Source: JANQOH01 sp965214495 (lineage in GTDB: Bacteria; Pseudomonadota; Alphaproteobacteria; UBA7887). Taken from it: 64,000 nucleotides of DNA. A program made the translations under genes and the position numbers. The DNA is taken from contig OZ243958.1 of the NCBI GenBank assembly GCA_965214495.1, positions 930,001 to 994,000 on the forward strand, written 5' to 3'. The notes under the pieces were generated by a model. That model did not search any database. It saw nothing but the letters and a program-made list of their open reading frames with translations, and had not been told where the DNA came from. Positions 28,634 through 39,809 of the stretch are shown here, one piece after another. Numbering within the stretch: the first letter of the stretch is position 1; the number at the start of each line of letters is the position of its first letter.

Positions 28634-29410
28634 ATGACCGATTCCGCCGCCGGCAAGACGGTGCTCGTAAGCGGCGCCACCGCAGGTATCGGCGCCGCTA
28701 CGGCGCGCCGCTTCGCCGCCGCCGGCGCGCGTCTGGTGATCGTCGGTCGGCGCGCCGAACGCCTCTCCGCGCTGGCCGACGAACTCGATTCGGCGGTCCA
28801 TCCGCTTGTCCTCGACGTGTCGAACCGCGAAGCTGTCGCTGCCGCGATTCCGGCCCTGCCTGCCGACTTCGCCGCTATCGACGTGCTGGTCAACAACGCC
28901 GGACTCGCGCAGGGGCTAGAGGGCGCCCAAGCAGCCGATCTCGACGACTGGGAGCGCATGATCGACACCAACGTCAAGGGCCTTCTCTACATGACCCGCG
29001 CGGTGCTCCCCGGCATGGTGGCCCGGAACGCAGGTCACGTCATCAACGTCGGTTCGGTCGCCGGCTCCTACCCCTACCCCGGAGGCAACGTCTATGGCGG
29101 CACCAAAGCGTTCGTCCATCAGTTCACCCTGAACCTGCGCTCCGACCTGCTTGGCACCCGAGTCCGCGCCACCTGCATCGAACCGGGCATGACCGAGACC
29201 GAGTTCTCGCTCGTCCGTTTCAAAGGCGACGCCGCGACATCCGACCAGATCTATGCCGGCGCCAACCCAATGTCCGCCGACGATCTCGCCGAGGTCATCC
29301 ACGCCGTCTTCGCCCTCCCCGCCCACGTCAACGTCAACCGGTTGGAAGTCATGCCGGTGACGCAGGCTTTCTCGCCGTTCGCCATTCATCGCGAAGGCCG
29401 GACGAACTGA
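28634..29410 (+). CDS. SDR-family oxidoreductase, YdfG-like
   Basis: A 258-residue classical short-chain dehydrogenase. It has VLVSGATAGIGAATARRF (cofactor loop), VLVNNAGLAQG, INVGSVAGSYPYPGGNVYGGTKAF (Ser, Tyr, Lys catalytic residues) and EPGMTETEFS. This pattern fits the 3-hydroxy acid/L-allo-threonine dehydrogenase YdfG group with NADP. It is divergent from the beta-hydroxyacid dehydrogenase, with starts 60 bp apart, so promoters may be shared. The start follows GAGGGAGCGAACC. The last 62 bp overlap the end of hflX on the other strand. Confidence 0.87.
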   Translation: MTDSAAGKTVLVSGATAGIGAATARRFAAAGARLVIVGRRAERLSALADELDSAVHPLVLDVSNREAVAAAIPALPADFAAIDVLVNNAGLAQGLEGAQAADLDDWERMIDTNVKGLLYMTRAVLPGMVARNAGHVINVGSVAGSYPYPGGNVYGGTKAFVHQFTLNLRSDLLGTRVRATCIEPGMTETEFSLVRFKGDAATSDQIYAGANPMSADDLAEVIHAVFALPAHVNVNRLEVMPVTQAFSPFAIHREGRTN

Positions 29411-30779
29411 TCCCGGCGGCGGGGAAGCGGCTGCGGAAACGCGCCGCGTCGGCGGAGTCGAGGGCGACGCGCACGCGAACCGTCTCGCCCTCGTCAGCGC
29501 GCTCACGCACGTCGCCGCGGCGGTAGAGCCACGCAAGCGCCGCGCCATCGACAGCCCTCAAAGCGACCTCCACGGTCTTGCGACGGCGCTTGAGAAAAGA
29601 GTCGATACGGTCGCGCAAAAGCACCAGCCCGGCTCCGTCGAGAGCCGACACAGGAATCCCGTTCGCGGCTTCGGCAAGGCGCGTGCGCAGGGCGGCGCGA
29701 GTCTCAGATGCGAGCAGATCGATCTTGTTGTGGACTTCGACCAAGCGCTCCTCCCTTTCCGCCGAGACGCCGAGATCGGCGAGCACCTGCGCGACGTCGG
29801 CGTTCTGCGCACCGCTGTCCGGGTGGGCGGCGTCGCGGACGTGCACGATCAGATCGGCTTCGACGACCTCTTCCAGCGTGGCGTGAAACGCGGTGATCAG
29901 ATCGGTCGGCAGATCGGAGACGAACCCCACCGTGTCCGACAGGATGACCGTGCGCCCCGACCGGAGAACAAGCGCCCGCATGGTCGGGTCCAGTGTGGCG
30001 AACAACCGATCTTCGGCGGCGACTCCCGCGCCGGTCAGCCGGTTGAACAGTGTCGATTTTCCGGCATTGGTGTAGCCGACAAGAGCAACCACGGGATATG
30101 GCACACGCCGCCGTGCTGCGCGATGCAGACCGCGGGTCCGGGCCACCGATGCGATCTCGCGCCGTAGCCGCGTGATGCGCTCGTCGATCCGCCGTCTATC
30201 CACCTCCAGCTGTGACTCGCCGGGACCGCCGACGAATCCGAAGCCGCCGCGTTGGCGTTCGAGATGCGTCCAAGTGCGCACCAGGCGGCTGCGCTGATAG
30301 GAAAGCGCCGCGAGTTCGACCTGCAGGCGTCCTTCGCGCGTGCGCGCGCGGGCGCCGAAAATCTCCAGTATCAAAGCCGTCCGGTCGAGCACTTTGGCCC
30401 TCCAGCGGCGTTCCAGATTGCGCTGCTGAACGGCCGACAGAGCCGTGTTCACGACGACGAGTTCCGGCCGTTCCGCTGCCGCATCAAGTCGTTCGGCGAG
30501 TGCCGAAAGCTGGCCCGGTCCGAACAGCGTCGCCGGATGAACGCGTCGCACCGCCAGCGATTCCACCACCGCAACCTCCGAGGCCACGGCGCGCGCGAGG
30601 CCCGCCGCTTCCGCAAGCTGCGCTGCCGTTCCGCGTCCCCCGCCCTGCCCCGCTGCGCCGGAACGAATATCGGGATGCAACACCCAGGCGACGCCGGCCC
30701 GAGCCCGGTCGTTCCCTGCCGGAGGGTGGACGCCGGTTGAGGCTATCACGCCGCCTTGTCCGTCATTTCGTTGATTCAT
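29349..30779 (-). CDS. hflX: GTPase HflX
   Basis: A 476-residue ribosome-associated GTPase. The N-terminal HflX domain has RRVHPATLFGPGQLSALAERL and VVNTALSAVQQRNLERRW. Then come SQLEVDRRRIDERI and the G domain: G1 VALVGYTNAGKSTLFNRL, G3 LSDTVGFVSDLP and G4 VHNKIDLL. HflX splits stalled ribosomes, especially after heat stress. The ATG at 30779 overlaps the TGA of the preceding small ORF (ATGA), which decides the start; the longer open frame runs back through that ORF. Order here is dat, small ORF, hflX. Confidence 0.93.
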   Translation of the reverse strand: MNQRNDGQGGVIASTGVHPPAGNDRARAGVAWVLHPDIRSGAAGQGGGRGTAAQLAEAAGLARAVASEVAVVESLAVRRVHPATLFGPGQLSALAERLDAAAERPELVVVNTALSAVQQRNLERRWRAKVLDRTALILEIFGARARTREGRLQVELAALSYQRSRLVRTWTHLERQRGGFGFVGGPGESQLEVDRRRIDERITRLRREIASVARTRGLHRAARRRVPYPVVALVGYTNAGKSTLFNRLTGAGVAAEDRLFATLDPTMRALVLRSGRTVILSDTVGFVSDLPTDLITAFHATLEEVVEADLIVHVRDAAHPDSGAQNADVAQVLADLGVSAEREERLVEVHNKIDLLASETRAALRTRLAEAANGIPVSALDGAGLVLLRDRIDSFLKRRRKTVEVALRAVDGAALAWLYRRGDVRERADEGETVRVRVALDSADAARFRSRFPAAGISSSGLRDEWRTARKPASPA

Positions 30780-30964
30780 AAGGAAAACCGGATCGGCTTG
30801 TTGAGTGTAGCGGTCGGTGTTGCGTGTTTGTAAACCATTCTCGCGCGCTTTGCTGTCGCAAGAGAACGCAAACCTGTCGAAGCGCCTGGCGGGCGCTTGA
30901 GACCCGGATGGTCCAGGAACGCCTTCTGAATTCTTACAGCCGTTCGGTCGTCGTTTCCGTTCAC
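30776..30964 (-). pseudogene. Degenerate Hfq-like ORF (62 codons)
   Basis: This ORF starts at a GTG overlapping the dat stop (GTGA) and ends in a TGA overlapping the hflX ATG (ATGA), so the reading frame is tied at both ends. It occupies the place where alphaproteobacteria keep hfq. The N-terminal part RIQKAFLDH resembles the NLQDxFLNH of Hfq, and the C-terminal part MVYKHATPTATLNKPI resembles the Sm2 motif LVYKHAISTIMPxxPV. The middle is about 48 nt short. An FDRF matching the Hfq FDNF is present only in another frame (near 30856-30870). I read it as a decayed or strongly altered hfq; function as an RNA chaperone is doubtful. Confidence 0.5.
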
Positions 30965-31818
30965 GCGAGGGCGCGGCGCGCGAATGTCGCATAGAGATCG
31001 CGCAATCGTTCGGTGGTCGCGCCGGGTTTGCCGTTCGCGACTACCGAGTCGTCGATATGAACGACCGGAACGACGAACGAACTGGTGCTGGTCAGAAACG
31101 CCTCGCGCGCTGTCTTGGCCTCGTCGGGCGTGAACGCTGCTTCGACGACCTTCATTCCCTCGTCTCTCGCTAGGGCGATCAGTCGTCGGCGGGTGATTCC
31201 GCCGAGGATATCGTCGCTCAGGGGCCGCGTTCTCACGGCGCCGTCGCCCTGGACGATCCAGGCGTTCGACAGAGCGCCCTCGGTGACGCGACCTTCCTCA
31301 TCGACCTGCCACGCCTCGAACGCCCCGGCGGCGAAGGCCGCCTGCTTCGCCAGCACGTTCGGCAGCAAAGACACGCTCTTGATGTCGCGCCGCTGCCAGC
31401 GTCGATCTGGCATCGTAATGACGCCGACGCCTTCCATCGATTCGCGCGTGCCCAGCGGCCGGGCGCGTCGCGACGTTGCCACGACGGAAGGCGCTGCGTC
31501 GCGCGGAAACAGATGGTTGCGCGGCGCGGCGCCCCGCCCGACCTGCACATAGACGATCCCCTCGTCGATCCGATTTCGCCGTACCACTTCCGACAAGACC
31601 GCGGAGAGAGCGGCTTGGCTCATCGGAACCCGGATATCCAGTTCGCCGAGCGACCGTTCGAGACGCTCCAGGTGCCAACGTCGATCGATCAAACGCCCTG
31701 CGATCACGGCGATGACTTCGTATGCCGCATCGGAGAACTGCATTCCCCGGTCCTCGATATGAACCCGGGCCGTGCGATGCGGCACATAGCGACCATTGAC
31801 GTAGGCGATACGCGACAT
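30961..31818 (-). CDS. dat: D-amino acid aminotransferase
   Basis: A 285-residue fold-type IV PLP enzyme. It begins IAYVNGRYVPHRTARVHIEDRG and contains the PLP lysine in RDIKSVSLLPNVLAKQAA, a glutamate in EGRVTEGALSNAWIV and GGITRRRLIALA for phosphate binding. This matches D-alanine/D-amino acid aminotransferases, which make D-glutamate or D-alanine for peptidoglycan; branched-chain aminotransferases are the nearest alternative. It lies 15 bp from trkH and overlaps the hfq-like ORF by 4 bp, the usual alphaproteobacterial ntr-trk-dat-hfq-hflX order. Confidence 0.87.
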   Translation of the reverse strand: MSRIAYVNGRYVPHRTARVHIEDRGMQFSDAAYEVIAVIAGRLIDRRWHLERLERSLGELDIRVPMSQAALSAVLSEVVRRNRIDEGIVYVQVGRGAAPRNHLFPRDAAPSVVATSRRARPLGTRESMEGVGVITMPDRRWQRRDIKSVSLLPNVLAKQAAFAAGAFEAWQVDEEGRVTEGALSNAWIVQGDGAVRTRPLSDDILGGITRRRLIALARDEGMKVVEAAFTPDEAKTAREAFLTSTSSFVVPVVHIDDSVVANGKPGATTERLRDLYATFARRALA

Positions 31819-31833
31819 CTCCCGGTCTCCGGT

Positions 31834-33255
31834 TCAGCGCCGCCAGAAGAACGGCGTCAGCACGACGAAGAATGTGAATACTTCAAGCCGCCCGACCAGC
31901 ATACCCACGGCGAGGATTATGTCGCCAGACCAGCTGAGCGCCGCCAGACCGGGCTCCGCTCCGACCGCCTCAGCGAGCAACGGCCCGGTGTTGGTCAACG
32001 CGCTCAGCGCCAATATCGAGGCCGAGGCAAAATCGAGACCGTGCGCGGCCAGTGTTACCGTGAGTATGATCAGGAACAAGATGAACGATACGAAGAATGC
32101 CCAGATGCCCTGCATGGCAGTTTCCGTAACCGAAATCCCTCCGACCCGGATCGGAATCACGCGATGGGGATGGGCGAGACGTTCGAGTTCGTGACGGCTC
32201 CGACGCAATAGCAACAACGCGCGCATCAGCTTGACACCACCGGCGGTCGAACCGCTGGCACCGCCGACCAGGGCGAGGCCGGCCAGCGCGAGGACGACGA
32301 ACACGGGCGCCGGGACATCGAAACCGGCGACGAAACCGGTTGTCGTCAGCGCCGAGAGTACCGCGAACAACCCGCGCCACGCCGCGTCGCCGGGCGGATA
32401 CCCGCCGGCGATACCCAGAGCCACGGCGACGGACCCTGCGCCGACGATCGCCGCGGCGAGGAAGAAAACGAGTTCGGCATGGCGGTTCGACCTCCTCCGT
32501 CCCGAGCGCGCCACCCCTGCCCTCCAGGTGCCCAGAAGGTTGACGGCGCCCGCAACCATGGCCAGCATCAGGATCGCCTGACCGCTGCGCCCCAAGGCCA
32601 TCGGTCCGCCATCGCTGGTGGAAAAGCCGCCGGTGGACAGGCTGCTCATTGCGTAGCACCCGGCTTCGAACAGCGACGCGCCGGAGAACGCCAACGCGGC
32701 GGTCACCAGCGCGGTCAACACACCGTAAACGAGCGCTGTGGTCGCGGCGATCCGGCGCAGGCGCGGGCGAGACGAATCTGGCACCGCGGCCGGGGCGATC
32801 CAGGGCGCCAACGCCGCCACGAAGATCAGTGTCGCATAGCCGCCGATCCATTGCAGGAGCGCCCGCCAGAGGATAAGCGCGCGGGGAACGGTATCGAGCG
32901 AATCGATGACGCCGAGCCCCGTCGCCGTGACGCCCGATACCGCCTCTACGAACCCGCCGGCGAAACCCGAAACCACGCCGGACAGTGTGAACGGAATTGC
33001 CGCGAACACGCCGGCGACGCCCCACCCCGCTACCGCGAAGAACAAGGCTTCGCGACGCTCCAGACGCCGGCGGCCGCCACGCCCGAGAAGCAGGAAAACG
33101 ACGCCGAAGAACACACCGCAGCCGATGCCGAAGGCGAAGCCGCGCGTGCTTTCCGCGTCCGCGTCGGTGAGCGACAGGGCGAGTGGCGGCACCTGCGCGG
33201 CGGCCAATGCCAGCAAAAGCCGGGCGAACGCACCGAATAGCGCCGCGGAAGCCAT
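31834..33255 (-). CDS. trkH: Trk potassium uptake membrane protein TrkH
   Basis: A 473-residue integral membrane protein with about ten hydrophobic segments. The four selectivity-filter P-loops are visible: VSGVTATGLG, SSLSTGGFST, LSALTTTGFV and LSALTNTGPL. GGASGSTAGGVKLMRALLLLRR is another TrkH signature. It forms the potassium-conducting pore controlled by TrkA, whose gene is 26 bp upstream in the same operon. Confidence 0.93.
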   Translation of the reverse strand: MASAALFGAFARLLLALAAAQVPPLALSLTDADAESTRGFAFGIGCGVFFGVVFLLLGRGGRRRLERREALFFAVAGWGVAGVFAAIPFTLSGVVSGFAGGFVEAVSGVTATGLGVIDSLDTVPRALILWRALLQWIGGYATLIFVAALAPWIAPAAVPDSSRPRLRRIAATTALVYGVLTALVTAALAFSGASLFEAGCYAMSSLSTGGFSTSDGGPMALGRSGQAILMLAMVAGAVNLLGTWRAGVARSGRRRSNRHAELVFFLAAAIVGAGSVAVALGIAGGYPPGDAAWRGLFAVLSALTTTGFVAGFDVPAPVFVVLALAGLALVGGASGSTAGGVKLMRALLLLRRSRHELERLAHPHRVIPIRVGGISVTETAMQGIWAFFVSFILFLIILTVTLAAHGLDFASASILALSALTNTGPLLAEAVGAEPGLAALSWSGDIILAVGMLVGRLEVFTFFVVLTPFFWRR

Positions 33256-33281
33256 GGGCGCGATACCGCCGACCGAACCGC

Positions 33282-34658
33282 TTAGAAAAATCCCAACGCG
33301 ACCGCAAACATGTTTTCGACCCTCTTCACCACCCGGTGAGGGGCAAAAAGAATTGCGATATCATGTGGTTCTATCACTGTATCGCCACGCGGAATCAATA
33401 CTGACCGACCGCGCACCAGGGCGCCGATCAGGGCCCCACGCGGGAGTTTGATCTCCTTGAGCGGCCGGCCGGTAATGGGTGACGTTTCCAGCGCCTGAAC
33501 CTCGATCACCTCCGCTTCGCCGCCGCGCAGGCTGTAAACCGAGCGAATGCGGCCGCGGCGCACATGTCGCAGAATGGACGACACCGTCAGCTCGCGCGGG
33601 CTGACCGACGCGTCGATACCGAGTGGAGAGATCAGCGGGCCATAGGTGACGGAGTTGATTAGCGTCACCGCGCGCAGGCAGCCGTGACGCTTCGCCAGCA
33701 ACGACGCCAGCACATTGACCTCGTCGTTGTCGGTTACCGCGACCACGGTTTCGGTTTCGGCGACGTTGGCTTCTCGCAGCAGATCGGAGTCCAGGGCGTC
33801 GCCGTTGAGGACCACGGTGCTCTCCAGCTGATCCGCAACGACCTCCGCGCGTGCCTTGTCGTGCTCGATCAGCTTGAGATCGACCTCGGGCCTGGAGGCT
33901 TCGATCTGCCGCGCCAGCAACAAGCCGATATTCCCGCCCCCGATCAACAGCAACCGCCGCGCCGCCTCCTCTTCGTGACCGAACAGCGCCATGGCGCGCG
34001 GCAACTGGCCAGTCTCGGCGATGACGTAGATCTCGTCCCCCGGCAGCAATTGCTCCATCTGCGCCGGGTAGAGCGTCCGGTCGCCGCGCACGATATAGAC
34101 GATGGTGATGTCCAGGTCGGGGAAAAGCTGGTTGAGCTGGCGCAACGGCGTATTGACCACCGGACAGGTCTGACCAAGCCGCACGCCGACCAGCCGCACG
34201 CGATCGTCGGCAAAGCTGGCAAGGTCGAGCGCGCCCGGCACGTCGAGCCGCCGCCCGATCGAGCGCGCAACCTCCGCCTCTGGCGATATGATCACGTCGA
34301 TCGGCATATGATCGCGGTTGAACAGGTTGCTCCACTCGGGTTCGAGATAGGCTTGGTGGCGGATGCGCGCGATCTTGGTCGGTACGCCGAACAACGAATG
34401 CCCGATCTGGCACGAAACGATGTTGGTTTCGTCGGATTGGGTGACCGCGATCAGCATGTCCGCGTCCGCCGCGCCGGCGCGTTCGAGAACGCCCGGATGC
34501 GAGGCGAAACCGACCATCGACTGGACATCGAGATCGTCGCTGGTCTTCCGAATCCGTTCCGGCGAGTCGTCGATGACGACCACGTCGTTGTCTTCGGCGG
34601 CGAGATGGCTCGCGATGTTGAAACCGACCTCGCCGGCGCCGCAAACCAGAACCTTCAC
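33282..34658 (-). CDS. trkA: Trk system potassium regulator TrkA
   Basis: A 458-residue cytoplasmic protein with two RCK repeats. The first NAD-binding fold starts MKVLVCGAGEVGFNIASHLA and the second RRLLLIGGGNIGLLLARQIEA; each is followed by a TrkA_C domain. Nucleotide binding gates the TrkH channel. It lies between ntrX (24 bp upstream) and trkH in one minus-strand operon. Full length for the family. Confidence 0.95.
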   Translation of the reverse strand: MKVLVCGAGEVGFNIASHLAAEDNDVVVIDDSPERIRKTSDDLDVQSMVGFASHPGVLERAGAADADMLIAVTQSDETNIVSCQIGHSLFGVPTKIARIRHQAYLEPEWSNLFNRDHMPIDVIISPEAEVARSIGRRLDVPGALDLASFADDRVRLVGVRLGQTCPVVNTPLRQLNQLFPDLDITIVYIVRGDRTLYPAQMEQLLPGDEIYVIAETGQLPRAMALFGHEEEAARRLLLIGGGNIGLLLARQIEASRPEVDLKLIEHDKARAEVVADQLESTVVLNGDALDSDLLREANVAETETVVAVTDNDEVNVLASLLAKRHGCLRAVTLINSVTYGPLISPLGIDASVSPRELTVSSILRHVRRGRIRSVYSLRGGEAEVIEVQALETSPITGRPLKEIKLPRGALIGALVRGRSVLIPRGDTVIEPHDIAILFAPHRVVKRVENMFAVALGFF

Positions 34659-34682
34659 CGAAACGCTCCGATCGCCGGCGGA

Positions 34683-36065
34683 CTACAGATCTTTGCCTGC
34701 AATGCCGAGCGATTTGAGTTTGCGATGCAGCGCGGACCGCTCCATGCCGACGAAGGAGGCGGCGCGGGATTTGTTGCCGCCGAAGCGCACCACCTGCGCC
34801 TGCAGATACTGTCTTTCGAACACCTCACGCGCCTTGCGCAACGGCAGCGCCATGATTTCCGCGCTGTTGTCCGACCGCATGACAGACGGTGTTGCCGACA
34901 GCAGGTCAGGCGGCAGCATGTCGGCGCGCACTTCGGCAGCCGCATCGCCGGGCGCCATGATCAACACCCAGTCCACCACATTGCGCAACTGCCGGACGTT
35001 GCCCGGCCAGTCGCAGGTCTGCAAGACGGCGATTGCGTCCTCCGCAAGGGGGCGCGGCATGAGCCCGCTCGACGCCCGCGCGCGGTCGATGAAGTAGTTC
35101 GCCAGTATCGGGATATCGTCGCGCCGATCCGCGAGCGGCGGCACCCGGATCGGCACCACGTTCAACCGCCAGTAAAGGTCTTCGCGAAATCGCTTGTCGC
35201 GGATTTCTTCCGTCAGATCGCGGCTGGTCGATGCGATCACGCGAACATCGACGGCGATCCGGCGGTTACCGCCCACCCGCACGAATGTCTGATCCTGAAG
35301 CACGCGAAGGATCTTGCCCTGGGTTTCCAAAGGCATGTCGGCTACTTCGTCGAGCAACAATGTCCCGCCATGCGCTTGTTCCAGCACGCCGACTTTGCAG
35401 ACGCCGCCCGCGCTGTCGTCCTCCAGGCCGAACAGCTCGGCCTCGACGCGGTCGGGCGCCAGCACCGCCGCGTTGATAGCCACGAAAGGGCCGTCGGCGC
35501 GCCGCGACAACCGATGCAGGAGCCGCGCCGCCACTTCCTTGCCGCATCCGGGTGGCCCGGTAATCAACACCCGGCTGCCTGTCAGCGCCACTCGCCCGAT
35601 GGCTTGGCGGAGGGAATCGATTGCCTGGGACGAGCCGACCAATTCGGCCGAGTCGCCGGCTCGTTCGCGCAGTTCGTTCAACTCGCGGTGCAGGCGCCGG
35701 TGTTCCATCGCGCGACCGATGGCAAACAACATTCGATTGGTCTCGAACGGCTTTTCGATGAAGTCGCAGGCGCCGAGATGAATCGCCTGCACCGCCGTTT
35801 CGATACTGCCGTGGCCGCTGATCATGATGACCGGCAGTTCAGGGTAGCGCGCCTTGATCTCGGAAAGCAGGCCGATGCCGTCCGTCCGGCTGCCCTGCAA
35901 CCAGATGTCCAGGAGCACCAGATTCGGTTGACGGCTGGCGGCCTCCGCAAGGGCGCTGTCCGCATCCCACGCTTCGCGTGCGGTGTATCCTTCATCGACA
36001 AGAATATCCGCGATCAGGCTGCGGATATCCCGTTCGTCGTCAACGATCAGAATGTCGCCGGCCAT
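34683..36065 (-). CDS. ntrX: Response regulator NtrX
   Basis: A 460-residue NtrC-type regulator. The receiver domain has ILIVDDERDIR and the phosphoacceptor VLLDIWLQG. The AAA+ domain has LITGPPGCGKEVAARLLH (Walker A) and GTLLLDEVADMP (Walker B). The sigma54-contacting GAFTGA loop is replaced by a GLEDDSAGGVCKVG region, as is usual in NtrX. A Fis-type helix-turn-helix closes the protein (KSRAASFVGMERSALHRKLKSLG). It pairs with NtrY in nitrogen, redox and envelope control. The start overlaps the end of ntrY by 26 bp. Confidence 0.93.
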   Translation of the reverse strand: MAGDILIVDDERDIRSLIADILVDEGYTAREAWDADSALAEAASRQPNLVLLDIWLQGSRTDGIGLLSEIKARYPELPVIMISGHGSIETAVQAIHLGACDFIEKPFETNRMLFAIGRAMEHRRLHRELNELRERAGDSAELVGSSQAIDSLRQAIGRVALTGSRVLITGPPGCGKEVAARLLHRLSRRADGPFVAINAAVLAPDRVEAELFGLEDDSAGGVCKVGVLEQAHGGTLLLDEVADMPLETQGKILRVLQDQTFVRVGGNRRIAVDVRVIASTSRDLTEEIRDKRFREDLYWRLNVVPIRVPPLADRRDDIPILANYFIDRARASSGLMPRPLAEDAIAVLQTCDWPGNVRQLRNVVDWVLIMAPGDAAAEVRADMLPPDLLSATPSVMRSDNSAEIMALPLRKAREVFERQYLQAQVVRFGGNKSRAASFVGMERSALHRKLKSLGIAGKDL

Positions 36066-38357
36066 GACTCGAATCGCACTCCCGGCCCGCCGCGGAGCCG
36101 GTTGAAACGGTCGCGCAGCGGCGAGGAAATTCGAGACGGATCCGCGCGCCGCCCAAGGGGCCATCGCCCAGAGCAATCGCGCCACCGTGATCCTCCATGA
36201 TCTTTTTCACGATGGCAAGGCCGAGCCCGGTGCCGCGTTCCCGGGTCGTGACATAGGGTTCGGTCAGGCGCGCCCGTTGATCGAGATCATGTGGCAGCCC
36301 CCGCCCGTTGTCGTCCACGCAAACCACGCACGCCTCCGGCGCACCGTCGTCGATGTGCACTTCGATCCGCCCACGCTCCAGGGGACGCTCCCCCGGCGGC
36401 CGCCCCGCGATCGAATCGATCGCGTTCTGCAAGAGATTGGTCATCACCTGACCCACTTGCACCGTGTCGCAGTGAATCTGGACAGCGCTCTCGCACGGTT
36501 CCAGCACGAACGAAATATCGGGATGCGCCACGACCTGCATCGCCACCGCCTGCGCGATGACCGGCGCGAGATCGGTTTCGACCATAACCGGAGCGGGCAT
36601 CCGTGCGAAGGAGGAAAATTCGTCCACCATGGCGCGAATGGCGCCGACCTGACGCACGATGGTCTCGACGCAAGTGTCGAACACCCGCGCGTCCCCGTCT
36701 TCGAACCGCTTCAAATAATTGCGGCGAAGACGCTCGGCCGACAACTGGATCGGCGTCAGCGGGTTCCTGATCTCGTGCGCGATTCGTCGGGCCACGCCGG
36801 CCCACGCCGCGGCGCGCTGCGCGTGGACCAGATCGGTGATGTCGTCGAAAGTGACCACCGTGCCAGCCGCGCGCCCGGCGCCGCGTTGTGCGGTCATGCG
36901 CACCAGCAGTTCGCGGGCGCGCCCGGCGCGGGCCACCGAAACCTTGTCCTGGACCAGGCTCTGCGCGCCGTTCTCCAACGCGCGGTGCAGGTCGGCCATT
37001 TCCGGGATCGCGTCGGAGAGACTCCGACCCGCCAGATCGTCCGCGCTGCATTCCAGCAACGCCAACGCGGAGCGGTTGGGTAGATAGATCCGCCCGTCGC
37101 GGTCGAGCCCGAGAACGCCAGCCGACACGCCGGATAGAACGGCTTCGGTGAACCGGCGGCGATTGTCGATCTGTCGGTTGGCTTCGATCAGGTCCGCGCG
37201 CTGGCTTTCCAGTTGCCGTGTCATCCGGTTGAACGCCCGCGCCAGTGCCGCCAATTCGTCATCCTCCGGGCCTTCCAGTACGCGGGCGCCGAGGTCGCCC
37301 GAGCGCACCTGTTCGGCGGCGGTCGCCAAGCCAGAGATCGGCCGAATCATCCGATTGGCGAACAATAGTCCCAGCCAGACCGCAGACATCAGCAGCAGGA
37401 GCGAGACGATGACGTAGAACAGGGTGAAGGTGATCTGAATGCCGGAGAGCCGTTGGTCCAGGTCGCGATAGCCGCTCACCGCCTCCGACAGGCGGGCCAC
37501 GTGATCGAGCACTTCCGAGTCGGCGAACCGGCCGACATACAGGAAACTGCCGAGCAACGCGTCGATACGCGCGAGCGCCCGCACGCGGTCGCTGTTGTCG
37601 CTCGTCATGATGACCACCTCGCCTGCTGCGGCGCGCTGGAGGGCCGTGCGGGGAAGCGGGTCGAACTCGAGCACAAAACTCAGTTTGCCGCGCGCCAGGA
37701 CCTCGCCGTCGGCGCGCAATATCAATGTTTCTGTCAGCGACCGCTCTTCCGCGAGCTTCTGAAGCAGGTCGGACAACGCTTGCGGCGACGAGATGCTGTG
37801 TGGATCCTGGCGATTGAGCGTTGCGACCATCGACAGAATGTCGGCGCGGATGAACTCCCGGTGGTCGCGGGCGTAAGCCTCGGCAACCGCGATCGACCGG
37901 TCGAGCGCGGTGCGAATCCGATCGTTGAACCAGGCCTGGATGCCCAGATTGAAAAACAGCGCCGAGAACACCGCCACGATGATGGCCGGCGCCAGCGCGA
38001 CGATACTGAACATGCCGATGACGCGCACATGCAGGCGCGACCCGATCGAGCCGCGGCGCCGCGCATTCCAGATCCGCACCAGCCGTACCGCGACCAGGGC
38101 CGCAAGACCGAGGAGCAGAATCAGGTCGATATTGAGCAGCACCAGGATCGCTGCCGGCCGCCCGCCCGGCGGGGCGATGAACCCGCTCAACATGCCGAAA
38201 GTCGCGACCCCGGCGATGAATGCGGCGAGCGTTATTCCGATCACGAACGACCGGCTCTCCGCGATGCGGCGAACCGCCCGCAGCACACGCCGCCGCAGCG
38301 GCGCCACCGTATCGCCACCGACGGCGATCGGCGCCGATCCGATTTCCGCTGCTGTGC

Positions 38358-38361
<4 letters not shown>
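36040..38361 (-). CDS. ntrY: Sensor histidine kinase NtrY
   Basis: A 773-residue membrane kinase. Several N-terminal transmembrane segments include FVIGITLAAFIAGVATFGML and ILVLLNIDLILLLGLAALVA. A periplasmic or extracytoplasmic sensor region follows, then another membrane helix (FTLFYVIVSLLLLMSAVWLG), HAMP, PAS, HisKA with RRIAHEIRNPLTPIQLSAERL (phosphoryl His) and HATPase with NLLQNAIDSI and RGTGLGLAIVKKI. It phosphorylates NtrX. The start is at 38361, where ATGA overlaps the ntrC stop. Confidence 0.94.

Positions 38362-39801
<1,440 letters not shown>

Positions 39802-39809
<8 letters not shown>

Noticed and set aside
30776..30992. N-terminal extension of HflX upstream of 30779
   Set aside because: The extra 71 residues run through the hfq-like ORF in another frame and have no HflX similarity; the ATGA overlap gives the natural start.
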